Source: Catonia carolina (lineage: Eukaryota; Arthropoda; Insecta; Hemiptera; Achilidae). From it: a stretch of DNA of 64,000 nucleotides. The translations under genes were made by a program, and so were the position numbers. This document shows positions 55,104 through 64,000 of this stretch, piece by piece; within the stretch, counting starts at the first letter, position 1, and every line of letters begins with the position of its first letter. The notes beneath the pieces are model-generated. The model saw only the letters and a list, made by a program, of their open reading frames with translations. It ran no database searches and was not told the origin of the DNA. The DNA is taken from contig JAQMRL010000014.1 in the NCBI GenBank assembly GCA_035578175.1, positions 16,006,274-16,070,273 of the forward strand. The letters are read 5' to 3'.

Positions 55104-55888
55104 AAAAATCTGGTGTGAAACACTCACACAACTTTCTCTTGCCAAAGCAAATAATTAATATATCTAACATTAGTAATAAAACATCAGAAATAAACAAAAA
55201 AACATAACCTAATTTTAATAATAAGTGAAAGATGCAAAATGAAAATCAACTTCAGTTTGGCTTAAAAATACAGAAAATCACTCTTTCACACTAACCTAGA
55301 GGAAAACCAGAAAATCACTAATTACCGCTAAACTAAGCATTATACAAAAAAATTTTTAAATAAAAGTTGTAGAATTTTAAATTCTCTACATTTTTTATTA
55401 TATAAATTTTTGCACTATAATACATATTAAAGCCGTAATCTTAAAAAACACTTTTTTTAAGTAAAAACAGCCTCACCAAGAATTTCAGCAAACATGGCGC
55501 CTACTCTATCTTGTAGAGAATAAAAAATTGAGTAAACCAGGCGATTTTGAAAAAAATCGTAGGACCAGTTTTTGAGAAAATCGCAAAAAGTGAAAAATTA
55601 CACGAATATACTAGGTACTACTTCCGGTTGACCGATTTTGATGAAAATGTTTGTGTCGGGTCCAGTAGTGGTCTGTAACTTATGTTTCAAGTTTCAAATT
55701 CGTACAATTTTCCGTTCTTGAGATATTTTGTATATACACACACACACACACAGACCAATCGCTAAAAACATGTTTTTTGGGTTCAGAGCGTCTGAAAACG
55801 TGTAGATCCGGTGAAAACTCAATTTTGAAAAATCGACATGAAAACAATACTTTCCTTCCTATATATTCATATAGGCCATAGAAAGTAA
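55104..55888 (+). mobile_element. Family B, copy with internal deletion
   Basis: The left end TCTGGTGTGAAACACTCACA is at 55107; the right end ATTCATATAGGCCATAGAAA is at about 55880. About 120 bases of the left core are missing near 55295. CA tract at 55737-55752. Confidence 0.83.
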
Positions 55889-55919
55889 AAATAGATGTAG
55901 AATCGCTAATGGTTTTTCC

Positions 55920-56700
55920 CGTATTGTTTTATTTTCTGCATCCAGGAGACTCCAAAGGGAGTATAGGACATGTAGAGATAAAGCTGATAAAAAGTTTATC
56001 ACAGAATGTTAAATTCATCACTTACCACCGAAAATTTGTTTCTGCTACTGCTTGCTTCAGTAACTTGTCATGAACCCCATTGTATCAAATATCACACAAA
56101 ATTAAAAAGTCAAACACAATAATAAATTCATCAATTACCAATAATTTTCCTGCTATTGCTTAACTCAGTAGGCTTGTCATGAACCCCTTTGTATCAAATA
56201 GTACACAATATTTGTTTAATTATAAGTTAAATACTTGTCAACCAAGAACTATTTAGAAAGGAATTAATATTCACACTGTAAAATGTTTCATCAATCAAAT
56301 ATTGTTTCAGCTTTTTTTTAAAATGACTTTAATTGTCACAACTTTTTAAACATTGTGGCAATTTATTGATGTATTTTCTACCTGCATAAGTTTGTTTTTG
56401 TTAAAACAATTTAGTGTTGTGATTAGCAACATAATAATAGATTCTGTTTCTTGTGTAGTGGTTGTGAACATCTAAATTCTGTAAAAAGGTATTTTTCTTT
56501 ACGTACATTATCACTTCAAAAATGTACAAAGAAGGAACTGTGAGCAATTGCAGCTCTTTAAATAGTAACTGCATGAGGTAAGGTGGTTGACTCCCATCAT
56601 ACACCTAACAGCTTTTTTCTGTATTTTAAAAACGCTTTCTATGTTACACTGTGATGAATTACCCCATACTATAGTGAAAATATTCTGTAAAGGGAAAAAG
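55920..56700 (-). mobile_element. LINE 3' fragment (copy 2 of a pair)
   Basis: Near-identical in layout to 52480-53165, extending further 5': on the minus strand IFTIVWGNSSQCNIESVFKI then QKKAVRCMMGVNHLTSCSYY, shifting into LFKELQLLTVPSLYIFEV. Same 3' end (GGAGACTCCAAAGGGAGTAT). Confidence 0.8.
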
Positions 56701-57051
56701 TGACGTCACAGTGCGTTGGGCCAGTCTAAGCTGGTGGGAGTAGTCTGTATGGAAAAGTCCATTTAATAAGGAGAGGGGTATGCGTGAGTAGTGCAACTTG
56801 ACAATTTTGTAGTTGAGCTCTAACCTTAGTGTATTGAAGTAATTAATTAGTTATAATTAATTAGTTATTGAAGTGAAGTGTTATTCTACATAAATGTTAT
56901 AATCTATCTTTGTTGTTCTCTATCTCATGTATTTATTTTTATCGTTTACTATATTGTTTTTTTATCGGTTTTTAATTTCTATGTAGTCTCTTATATAATT
57001 TAAAGCTGTTTACTTTTCCGTTGACTCGGTTCAGTTCTGAGTTCATATAAA

Positions 57052-57210
57052 ATGAGTGAAAATAGGAGAAAAAATAAAGTCGACAAAAAAGGTCAAGTTT
57101 TGCATAGTCAAAGTCGTGAAATTATTAATAATGTGATAACGTTTTTTGAGTGGGAAGTGAAAGAGGGATCTGATGTATCATTGGTTTTCATTTCTTATAA
57201 TAGTAGCTAA
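57052..57210 (+). pseudogene. Transposase-like N-terminal fragment
   Basis: 52 codons from ATG: MSENRRKNKVDKKGQVLHSQ, then SREIINNVITFFEWEVKEGS, stopping at TAA. The pattern resembles the N-terminus of an insect DDE transposon protein whose next segment resembles 13373-13500. Nothing downstream continues it. Confidence 0.45.
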
Positions 57211-57267
57211 TTATATCAGGCAGAGTAGTAGCGTTGAAGCTGCCGTTGTTATGCGGTTCGGCTAGTA

Positions 57268-57759
57268 CGAGGCGTGTTCAGAAAGTAAGTACTGTTTTTA
57301 AAAAAAACAAGTAAAACAATTTTTTTTCTACATGAAAGCCCAAACCTTAAACTATTTTTTGACATAGTTTCCACCGATGTTCAAACACTTGTCGTAGCGG
57401 ATGATCAATTTGTCTATACCCTCTTCGTAGAAGGTTAGGAGCAGTTCGATCACCCACCCTACAGCCCGGACTTGGCACTGTCTGACTACCACTTGTTCCT
57501 GCACATGAAGCGCGAGCTAGGCGGCCAACGCTTTGAAACCAACGATGCAGTGAAAACTGCCGTGGAGTCGTGGCTTCATTCGTTGACGGGAACCTTCTAT
57601 GAAGAGGGTATAGACAAATTGATCACCCGCTACGACAAGTGTTTGACCACCGGTGGAAACTATGTCGAAAAATAGTTTAAGGTTTGGGCTTTCATGTAGA
57701 AATAAAATTGTTTTACTTGTTTTTTTTAAAAACGGTACTTACTTTCTGAACACGCCTCG
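57268..57759. mobile_element. mariner foldback built from two 3' ends
   Basis: TA-flanked (57266-57267 and 57760-57761). Both ends start CGAGGCGTGTTCAGAAAGTA, and the inverted identity extends about 165 bases, including the end of the transposase gene (CTTGTCGTAGCGGATGATCA against TGATCACCCGCTACGACAAG). The right copy encodes HPPYSPDLALSDYHLFLHMK and TGTFYEEGIDKLITRYDKCL to the stop near 57675. The 5' end is absent. Confidence 0.85.
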
Positions 57760-57986
57760 TATTACACGTGATTTGGAGTGGAAGGGGAATTCTTTTCTTA
57801 CTTTCTTATGACTATAATATGGCATACCTGATATGAGATAAAATTAAAACATGATAACCCCGATGATAAGCAACCATGATAAGTTTAAGGTAAGCCTTTT
57901 TAAAAATTGTTCCCAGCCATGAGACGCGTCATCTTATGAAAGGGATTTATATCTTTGTGTTTAAGATTTATTTTATTTGTTTTCAG

Positions 57987-58350
57987 GTAAAAAATGAGGC
58001 AAATGAAAGGAAAAACTAAAGAAACAAGCAAACAAAAAAAAGAAAGAAAACGTGAATTTTTAGAAAACAAAAGAAATGTTTTCACTGTTGTCCTTCCAAC
58101 TGTGGGTGCTATATTCATTTTAATAGCTGTTTATGTATATTTCAAAACAAGGCCTAAAATTGTTGATGAATATTAAAAAAAAAACAATTTCAAGATTATA
58201 TTATATACAATGAAATCGAAAACTTCCAACAAAAATACACGACTGAGAAACAATAAACATTTACAATGAGTAGCTGTGACATAATATCCAATGAATTTAT
58301 TATATTTTGTTACATATATTTTTCTATTAAAAAAAAAATATATAAATAAA
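57987..58350 (+). CDS. SMCO4: SMCO4 coding exon (CDS 57994-58176) with 3' UTR
   Basis: The 60-residue product closely follows the SMCO4 family (human about 59 residues). It has a conserved start MRQMKGK, a Lys/Glu-rich helical segment (TKETSKQKKERKREFLENK, residues 9-27), one membrane span (about residues 30-51, VFTVVLPTVGAIFILIAVYV) and a short TRPK tail. It is a single-pass membrane protein of unknown biochemical role. An acceptor TTTGTTTTCAG precedes the ATG by 7 bases, so the whole protein sits in one exon and a non-coding first exon lies upstream, probably near 54197. AATAAA occurs near 58252 and 58344. No damage is seen, and its position opposite GCP3 suggests a shared promoter. Confidence 0.9.
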
Positions 58351-58616
58351 ATTTACAAAAAAATATACACTTTAAAATATATGTATAAATGATATTAAAA
58401 AATTATAAACGCTTTAAATAAATGTACAAATATTTTAATTTTTGGTGTTTTGTTTATTTTTACCATACCTGAAATTTTCTTGCATTTGCGCGATTGGTGA
58501 CAATTTTTAAAATTGTCGTTTATTAGTTTCCTTTGTTGATTCGTCTGTCTCACCCACACAAAAATTAAGTGGGCCTAAACTGGGTTTAAAGGTCCAGTTT
58601 TGACCAGAACACAATA

Positions 58617-59498
58617 AAAAAATCTGGTGTGAAACACTCACACAACTTTCTCTTGCCAGTGCTAAAAATGACCAATAATCTAGAAATAAACAAAACTAAC
58701 CTCAATAAACATAACCTAATTTTAATCATAAGTGGAAGACGCAAAATGAAAATCAACCTGTTTGGCTTAAAAATACGGAAAATCATTCTTTCACACTAAA
58801 CTAGGCTCTGTAGAGAAAAATGCTTTAAATAAAAGTTGTAGATCTCTTAATTTTCAATAAATTTTATTATATACACTTTTGTCGTAAAGTGCATACTAAG
58901 GCCGAAATCTGAAAAAAATCGATTTTTCACACGTTTTCGTGAGGAAAAACAGAAAATCGCTAATTACCGCTAAACTAAGCGTTATAAGAAAAAATGTTTG
59001 AATTAAAAGTTGTAGGATTTTAAATTCTCTACATTTTTTATTTTATAAAGTTTTGCCCTAAAATGCATATTAAAGCCGTAATCTTAAAAAAAACAACGTT
59101 TTTACGTGAAAACAGCCTCACCAAGAATTTCAGCAAACATGGCGCCTACCCTATCTAGTAAAGCATAAAAAATTTAGTAATCCAGATAATTTTTAAAAAA
59201 ATCGTAGGAACAGTTTTTGAGAAAATCGCAAAAAAGTGAAAAATTAGCCGAATAAACTACTACTTCCGGTTGACCGATTTTGATGAAAATGTTCGTGTCG
59301 GGTCCGGTAGTGGTATGTAACTTAAGTTTCAAGTTTGTACGATGTTCCGTTCTTGAGATATTCTGTATACACACAGACCAATCGCTAAAAACATGTTTTT
59401 TGGGTTCGGGGGTCTGAAAACATGTAGATCCGGTGAAAAATTGACAAGAAAACAATACTTTCCTTCCTATATATTCATTTAGGCAAGAGAAAGTAATA
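58617..59498 (+). mobile_element. Family B, copy
   Basis: The left end TCTGGTGTGAAACACTCACA is at 58622; the right end ATTCATTTAGGCAAGAGAAA is at about 59492. It lacks most of the CA tract. Confidence 0.85.
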
Positions 59499-59727
59499 TC
59501 AAAGTTGAAATTTTTAATGTAGTTTTCTCTTATGCAGGTAGACACTCTGTAAAAGAATTTAGATTTTTATTCCATGCCCCACCAGAGATACGAGTATAAT
59601 TGTTCAAACTTTGCAATAGTTGAAAATTTTCAATTTTTAAAAAATTATAAAAATTAAAGGACACATTTATCTGTGTTAAGATTCTGACTATAGTGAATTT
59701 AGTGATACATGTAATTGTAATAAAAAA

Positions 59728-60092
59728 AAATCTGGTGTGAAACACTCACATGACTTTCTCTTGCAAATTCAAATAATAAACAATATAACCTAATTTTAAT
59801 CATGACTGAAAGACTCGAAATGAAAATCAAAATAAAAGATCTACAACCTTTATTTAGAATGTTTTTCTCTACAGAGCCTAGTTTAGCGTGAAAGAGTGAT
59901 TCTCTGTATTTTTAAGCAAAACAGGTTGATTTTCATTTTGCGTCTTTCACTCATGATTAAAATTAGGTTATGTTTATTGAGGTTAGTTTTTTTTGTTTAT
60001 TTCTAATGTTTTATTACTAATGTTAGGATTATTATTTATTTGCATTGGCAAGAGAAAGTTGTGCGAGTGTTTCACACCAAATTTTTTTTATA
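59728..60092. mobile_element. Family B foldback: two left ends facing each other
   Basis: TCTGGTGTGAAACACTCACA (59732) reads inward, and at the far end its inverse (TTGTGCGAGTGTTTCACACC, to about 60083) reads inward from the other side. Arms of roughly 100-130 bases share AACATAACCTAATTTTAATC. No right end is present. Confidence 0.82.
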
Positions 60093-60099
60093 TGGAATT

Positions 60100-60480
60100 G
60101 AATACTAGTCAGTGGTTACCACTGTACTTTGATGGTTGGGGTTCAATTAATCATACGCCAGTTGCATTGGTGTAGTTGGTAACGTGGTCGCCTCTCATCA
60201 TGCGGTCTTGGGTTCGAATCCTATTCAGGCACGCCATATTTTCATACGTTACAAAGAATCATTTCATCCTTCACCGTCTGCATTAGCAGTAATTGCATAA
60301 CAGTCGGATGTTAAACCAAAAAAAAAAGAAAAGTTAATCATACTCTCTCAGGAATGGTCAACCTGAGTCTGTACAAGACTATACCTCATTTACAAATCAT
60401 CCTCATCTCATTGGATCTTGCGGTTGCTAATTGTTTTTAAATTTAACAGATTGCAACATACGCACATTAGTGTAAAAAGT
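60100..60480 (+). mobile_element. SINE2 body fragment carrying a nested SINE1
   Basis: GAATACTAGTCAGTGGTTAC .. TTCAATTAATCATAC continues after the insert with TCTCTCAGGAATGGTCAACC .. AGATTGCAACATACGCACAT. It matches the body of 5038-5369; the head is missing. Confidence 0.7.
60157..60333 (+). mobile_element. SINE1, full copy inserted in SINE2
   Basis: TTGCATTGGTGTAGTTGG (A-box region) and GGTTCGAATCC (B box), ending in an A-run. TTAATCATAC at 60147-60156 and 60334-60343 is the 10-bp target duplication. Confidence 0.87.
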
Positions 60481-60597
60481 GTAAGTAGTATTTGTAAAAT
60501 TGGTTTCAATTTTGTAATATTTCTGATAAGCTTTAGAAATTGTACAACACTTGTTCCATAATTATTTTTTACGATCCAACAACTTTTACGAAACCCT

Positions 60598-61500
60598 AAC
60601 ACAACTTTCTCTTGGCAATGGAAATAATGAAAAATATAACATAATATAGTAATAAAACATTAGATATAACAAAAAACTAACCTCATAAAACATAACCTTA
60701 TTTTAATCATGAGTGAATGATGAAAAATGAAAATCAACCTCAGTTTGGCTTAAAAATACGAAAAATCTCTGTTTCACGTTAAACTTGGCTCTGTAGAGAA
60801 AAATGTTCTATATAAAAGTTGTAAATCTTTTAATTTCCTATAAATTTGATTACACACACACTCATTTGTCGTAAAATGCATACTAAGACTGAAATCTTAA
60901 AAAAATCAATTTTTTTACACATTTCCGTGAAAAAAACAAAATCACTTATTACTGCTAAACTAAGTAGCCTATTATATGAAAAATTGTTTGAATTAAAAGT
61001 TATAGATTTGTAAATTCTCTACAACTTTTATTATATACATTTTTGCGCTAAAATGCATATTAAAGCCATAATCTTAAAAAAACCAGATTTTTTCTACAAT
61101 AGCACAGCCTCCCTAAGAATTTAGCAGACATGGCACCAACCCTGTCTTATAGTACATAAAAAATGTAGTAAATGAGGCGATTTTTAAAAAAATTTGTAAC
61201 AGCAGTTTTTGAGAAAATCACATGAATAACACTACTACTTTTGGTTGACCGATTTTGATGAAAATGTTCCTGTCATGTCCTCTAGTGGAACTTAATTTGT
61301 TCCAAGTTTGAACTTTGTACGATGACCTGTTCTTGAGATATTTTGTTCACACACACATACACCAATCACTAAAAACATTTTTTTTTTGGGGTTCAGGGGT
61401 TCTGAAAATGTGTATAACGGTGAAAACTCGATTTTAAAAAAATCGACATGAAAACAATACTTTCCTTCCTTTATATTCATATAGGCAAGAGAAAGTAAAA
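60598..61500 (+). mobile_element. Family B, copy
   Basis: It starts at ACACAACTTTCTCTTGGC (the outer hairpin is missing) and ends ATTCATATAGGCAAGAGAAA at about 61493. Confidence 0.82.
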
Positions 61501-62380
61501 GAGAGAGTTCAATCAAAATTGATAAAGCCATTTTAAAGAACATTGGTTTTGTATTTTTGCACTGGAGTAAAGTACTCTTCTAATTTTCATAAAAGAAAAC
61601 CTAATTTTTTTTTGAAAGTTTTAATTTTTTATTACAATGTAATAATATAAAAAAATATTTCATCAACTTAAAAATTTACAATTTTTATTACGGTAAATTT
61701 CCAAAATATTATACAGTATAATTTTAAAGGTTAGTTTCTCACATTGTTCAACAAAAGTCCTTTGTAGTGTGTTAGGTTAATTAAATTTCATTTTAAAAAA
61801 TAAACTCATTACATGATTTTCACATTAAAAGAAAACTAACCTTAAATTATACTGTATAACCAATCAAACTTATACTTTCATAAAAGTTGTACAATTTTAA
61901 GTTGATGAATAATCTTTTTTAAATATTATTTAACTTATAAAATTTATTAATTAATTATTATTAAGCTTACCTGAAAATTGCAGTCGTTAGAAAACTAACC
62001 CTAACTTTTAAAATGTTCACCATATAACACACACATGTTCAGCTTGCTTTTCTTGGTAAGAAAATGCTTTCCAAATTGAAAGATCAGTGATGCACTCTGT
62101 TATCAACAAATGGAACTACAAGTTTAAATGAATTAAAATGGCTATAAAATTGACTTTATTACAGTTGATTGTTAAATGGTTTAAAACTACTTGAGTAAAT
62201 TAATTGGAATGTTTATAAATATCTTCTACAAATTAACTATTTAATATTTATTAGTCTATTAAATAAATGTGGTAAATTACCAGAAAATATATCTCCAGGA
62301 ATGGTTTTACTGTGCTCAGTTCAAACATACAGTTTGTTTCAAAATAATACAAATATTACAGTTATGAGAATAATATAAAT
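61501..62380. other. AT-rich stretch, nothing recognised
   Basis: It contains an inverted pair, about 61712-61760 against 61826-61856 (AAGGTTAGTTT / AACTAACCTTAAA, with TATACAGTATAATTTTAA / TTAAATTATACTGTATA). It is probably a small MITE. No gene. Confidence 0.45.
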
Positions 62381-62384
62381 AAAA

Positions 62385-62600
62385 ATCTGCTGTACAATAC
62401 TCACAAAAATTTCTCTAGCCAATGTTGATAATGAACAATATAACCTATGTTTAATCATGAATAAACAGTGTAAATATAAAAACATAACCTAATTTTAATC
62501 ATGAGTGAATTATTTTAAAAGAAATCAACTTGTTTGAGTTATCCAGGAAATCATAATCGACGCTAAACTAGGGTTAGTAGAAGAAAATTCTTGAAATATA
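62385..62600 (+). mobile_element. Family B, diverged left-end fragment
   Basis: TCTGCTGTACAATACTCACA then ATTTCTCTAGCCAATG, and ACCTAATTTTAATCATGAGT further in. It is old and stops where the inverted copy begins. Confidence 0.65.
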
Positions 62601-62616
62601 AGTAATAAATTGTTAC

Positions 62617-63396
62617 TTTCTCTTGCCTACATGAATTTATAGGAAGGAAAGTATTGTTTTCATGTCAATTTTTTGAAATGGAGTTTTAACCGGATTAACA
62701 GTTTTTAGACCCCCTGAACCCAAAAAAACATGTTTTTAGCGATTGGTCTGTGTGTGTGTGTGTGAAAAAAATATCTCAAGAACAGAACATCGTACTAACT
62801 TGAAACTTAAGTTATTGTTTATGCTCTACAAGATAGGGTAGGCGCCATGTCTGCTGAAATTCTTGGGGAGGCTGTTTTCTCGTAAAAAAATTGTTTTTTT
62901 AAGACTGCGACTTTAGTATGCATTTTAGCGCAAAAATGTATATAATAAAAGTTGTAGACAGTTTAAAGTCCTACAACTTTTATTTCAAAGATTTTTTGTA
63001 TACAGCTTAGTGTAGCAGTAATTAGTGATTTTGTTTTTTTTTCTCACAAAAACGTGTAAAAATTCAATTTTTTTAAAGATTTCAGCCTAAGTATGCATTT
63101 TACGACAAAAACAGTATAATCAAATTTATAGGAAATTGAAGGATCTACAACTTTTATTTAGAGCATTTTTCTCTACAGAACCTAATTTAGCGTGAAACAG
63201 TGATTTTCCGTATTTTTAAATTAAACTGAGGTAGATTTTCATTTTGTGTCTTTCACTTATGATTTAAAATTAGGTTATGTTTATTGAGGTTAGTTTTTGT
63301 TTATTTCTAATGTTATTACTACGGTTAGGTTATATTTTTACTATCTGCATCAGCAAGAGAAAGTTCTGTGAGTGTTTCACACCAGATTTTTTTTAA
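62617..63396 (-). mobile_element. Family B, inverted near-complete copy
   Basis: It reads on the minus strand from TCTGGTGTGAAACACTCACA (about 63390) to the right end whose inverse is TACTTTCTCTTGCCTACATG at 62617. The only full-length inverted copy. Confidence 0.85.
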
Positions 63397-63399
63397 TAT

Positions 63400-63885
63400 C
63401 CTATAACTTTATTATATATACTTTTGTCTTGCTTCAATATTAAAACACCCCCTTCCTTTACTGATTTTTATGGAAAAAATTGAGAAAAATCACTAATTGA
63501 TGCTAAAATAAGCGTTGTAGAAAAAAATGTTTGGAATAAAAATTGTAGGTTTTTAAATCTTGTACAACTTTTTTAAACACTTTTACCCCAGCATGCATAT
63601 TAAAGCCACAATACAAACATACAACACTTAATACAAACTTAAATGAAAAAACTTTTTTTTTCTGTTAAAGCACAGCCATCCCAAGAATTTCAGCAGACAT
63701 GGCGCTTAATCTTGTTGAGCATAAAAAAAATTGCATGAATAAACTACTACTTCCAGTTGAACGATTTTGATGAAAATGTTTAAGTCAGGTCCTCTAGTGG
63801 TACACAACTTAAGTTCTAAATTTCAACTTTGTACGATGTTCCGTTCTCAAGATATTTTGTTCACACACACACGCGCATGCCCACG

Positions 63886-63921
<36 letters not shown>

Positions 63922-64000
63922 GCCTAATCATTAAAAACATCTGTTTTGGTTTCAGGGGGCCTGAAAACAAATATATCAAATGAACACTCGATTTTTAAAA
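63400..64000 (+). mobile_element. Family B, partial copy running off the window
   Basis: It starts in the left core (ACTTTTGTCTTGC..) and reaches CACTCGATTTTTAAAA at the edge. It carries the largest CA/CG tract of the family (63862-63921). Confidence 0.75.
63862..63921. repeat. Alternating purine-pyrimidine tract (CA/CG)n
   Basis: CACACACACACGCGCATGCC, then CACGCGCGCGCG, then a long CA run. Such tracts can adopt Z-form DNA. It is the expanded version of the CA microsatellite found in most family B copies. Confidence 0.85.

Overview
The window is nuclear DNA from an insect, most likely a hemipteran. It is AT-rich and intron-bearing, and dense with mariner, DUF4817-type, LINE, Penelope, Helitron and tRNA-SINE relics. 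Two real host genes are visible, arranged head to head, and almost everything else is transposable-element sequence. Species and order are inferences from the repeat types; nothing in the window proves them.

The main gene is on the minus strand from 53786 to 10790: a complete gamma-tubulin complex component 3 (GCP3/TUBGCP3, Drosophila Grip91). I could rebuild all 16 coding exons with GT..AG junctions and a continuous phase. They encode 905 residues, essentially the length of human GCP3 (about 907). About 40 kb of intron is filled with mobile elements. The stop is UGA followed by C. The same reading frame then stays open for another 476 codons (10789-9359), an acidic, Asn/Asp/Ser-rich tail ending in Cys-Cys-Val-Gly. 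A poly(A) signal lies just beyond it. This looks like a stop-codon readthrough extension or a very recent nonsense change.

The second gene, on the plus strand, is the 60-residue single-pass membrane protein SMCO4 (57994-58176). The stretch 53787-54200 probably holds the shared, divergent promoter.

Layout: 1-9000 holds mariner, hAT-MITE, SINE, foldback and LINE relics. 9281-10792 holds the downstream ORF and 3' end. 10790-53786 is GCP3, with intronic piggyBac-type MITEs (TTAA sites), two Helitron-like elements, an inverted Penelope pair with hammerhead ribozymes, a TIR transposon encoding a DDE-like protein, two large palindromes, several mariners, and a solo LTR carrying five histone-type 3' stem-loops. 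53787-64000 is the promoter, SMCO4 and more repeats.

One non-autonomous family, called family B here, has about 17 full or partial copies and makes up perhaps a fifth of the window. Its left end is TCTGGTGTGAAACACTCACA followed by ACTTTCTCTTGCC. Its right end is a hairpin followed by GGCAAGAGAAAGT.

The two most unusual signals are the readthrough-type ORF after GCP3 and the LTR with tandem histone 3'-end stem-loops.
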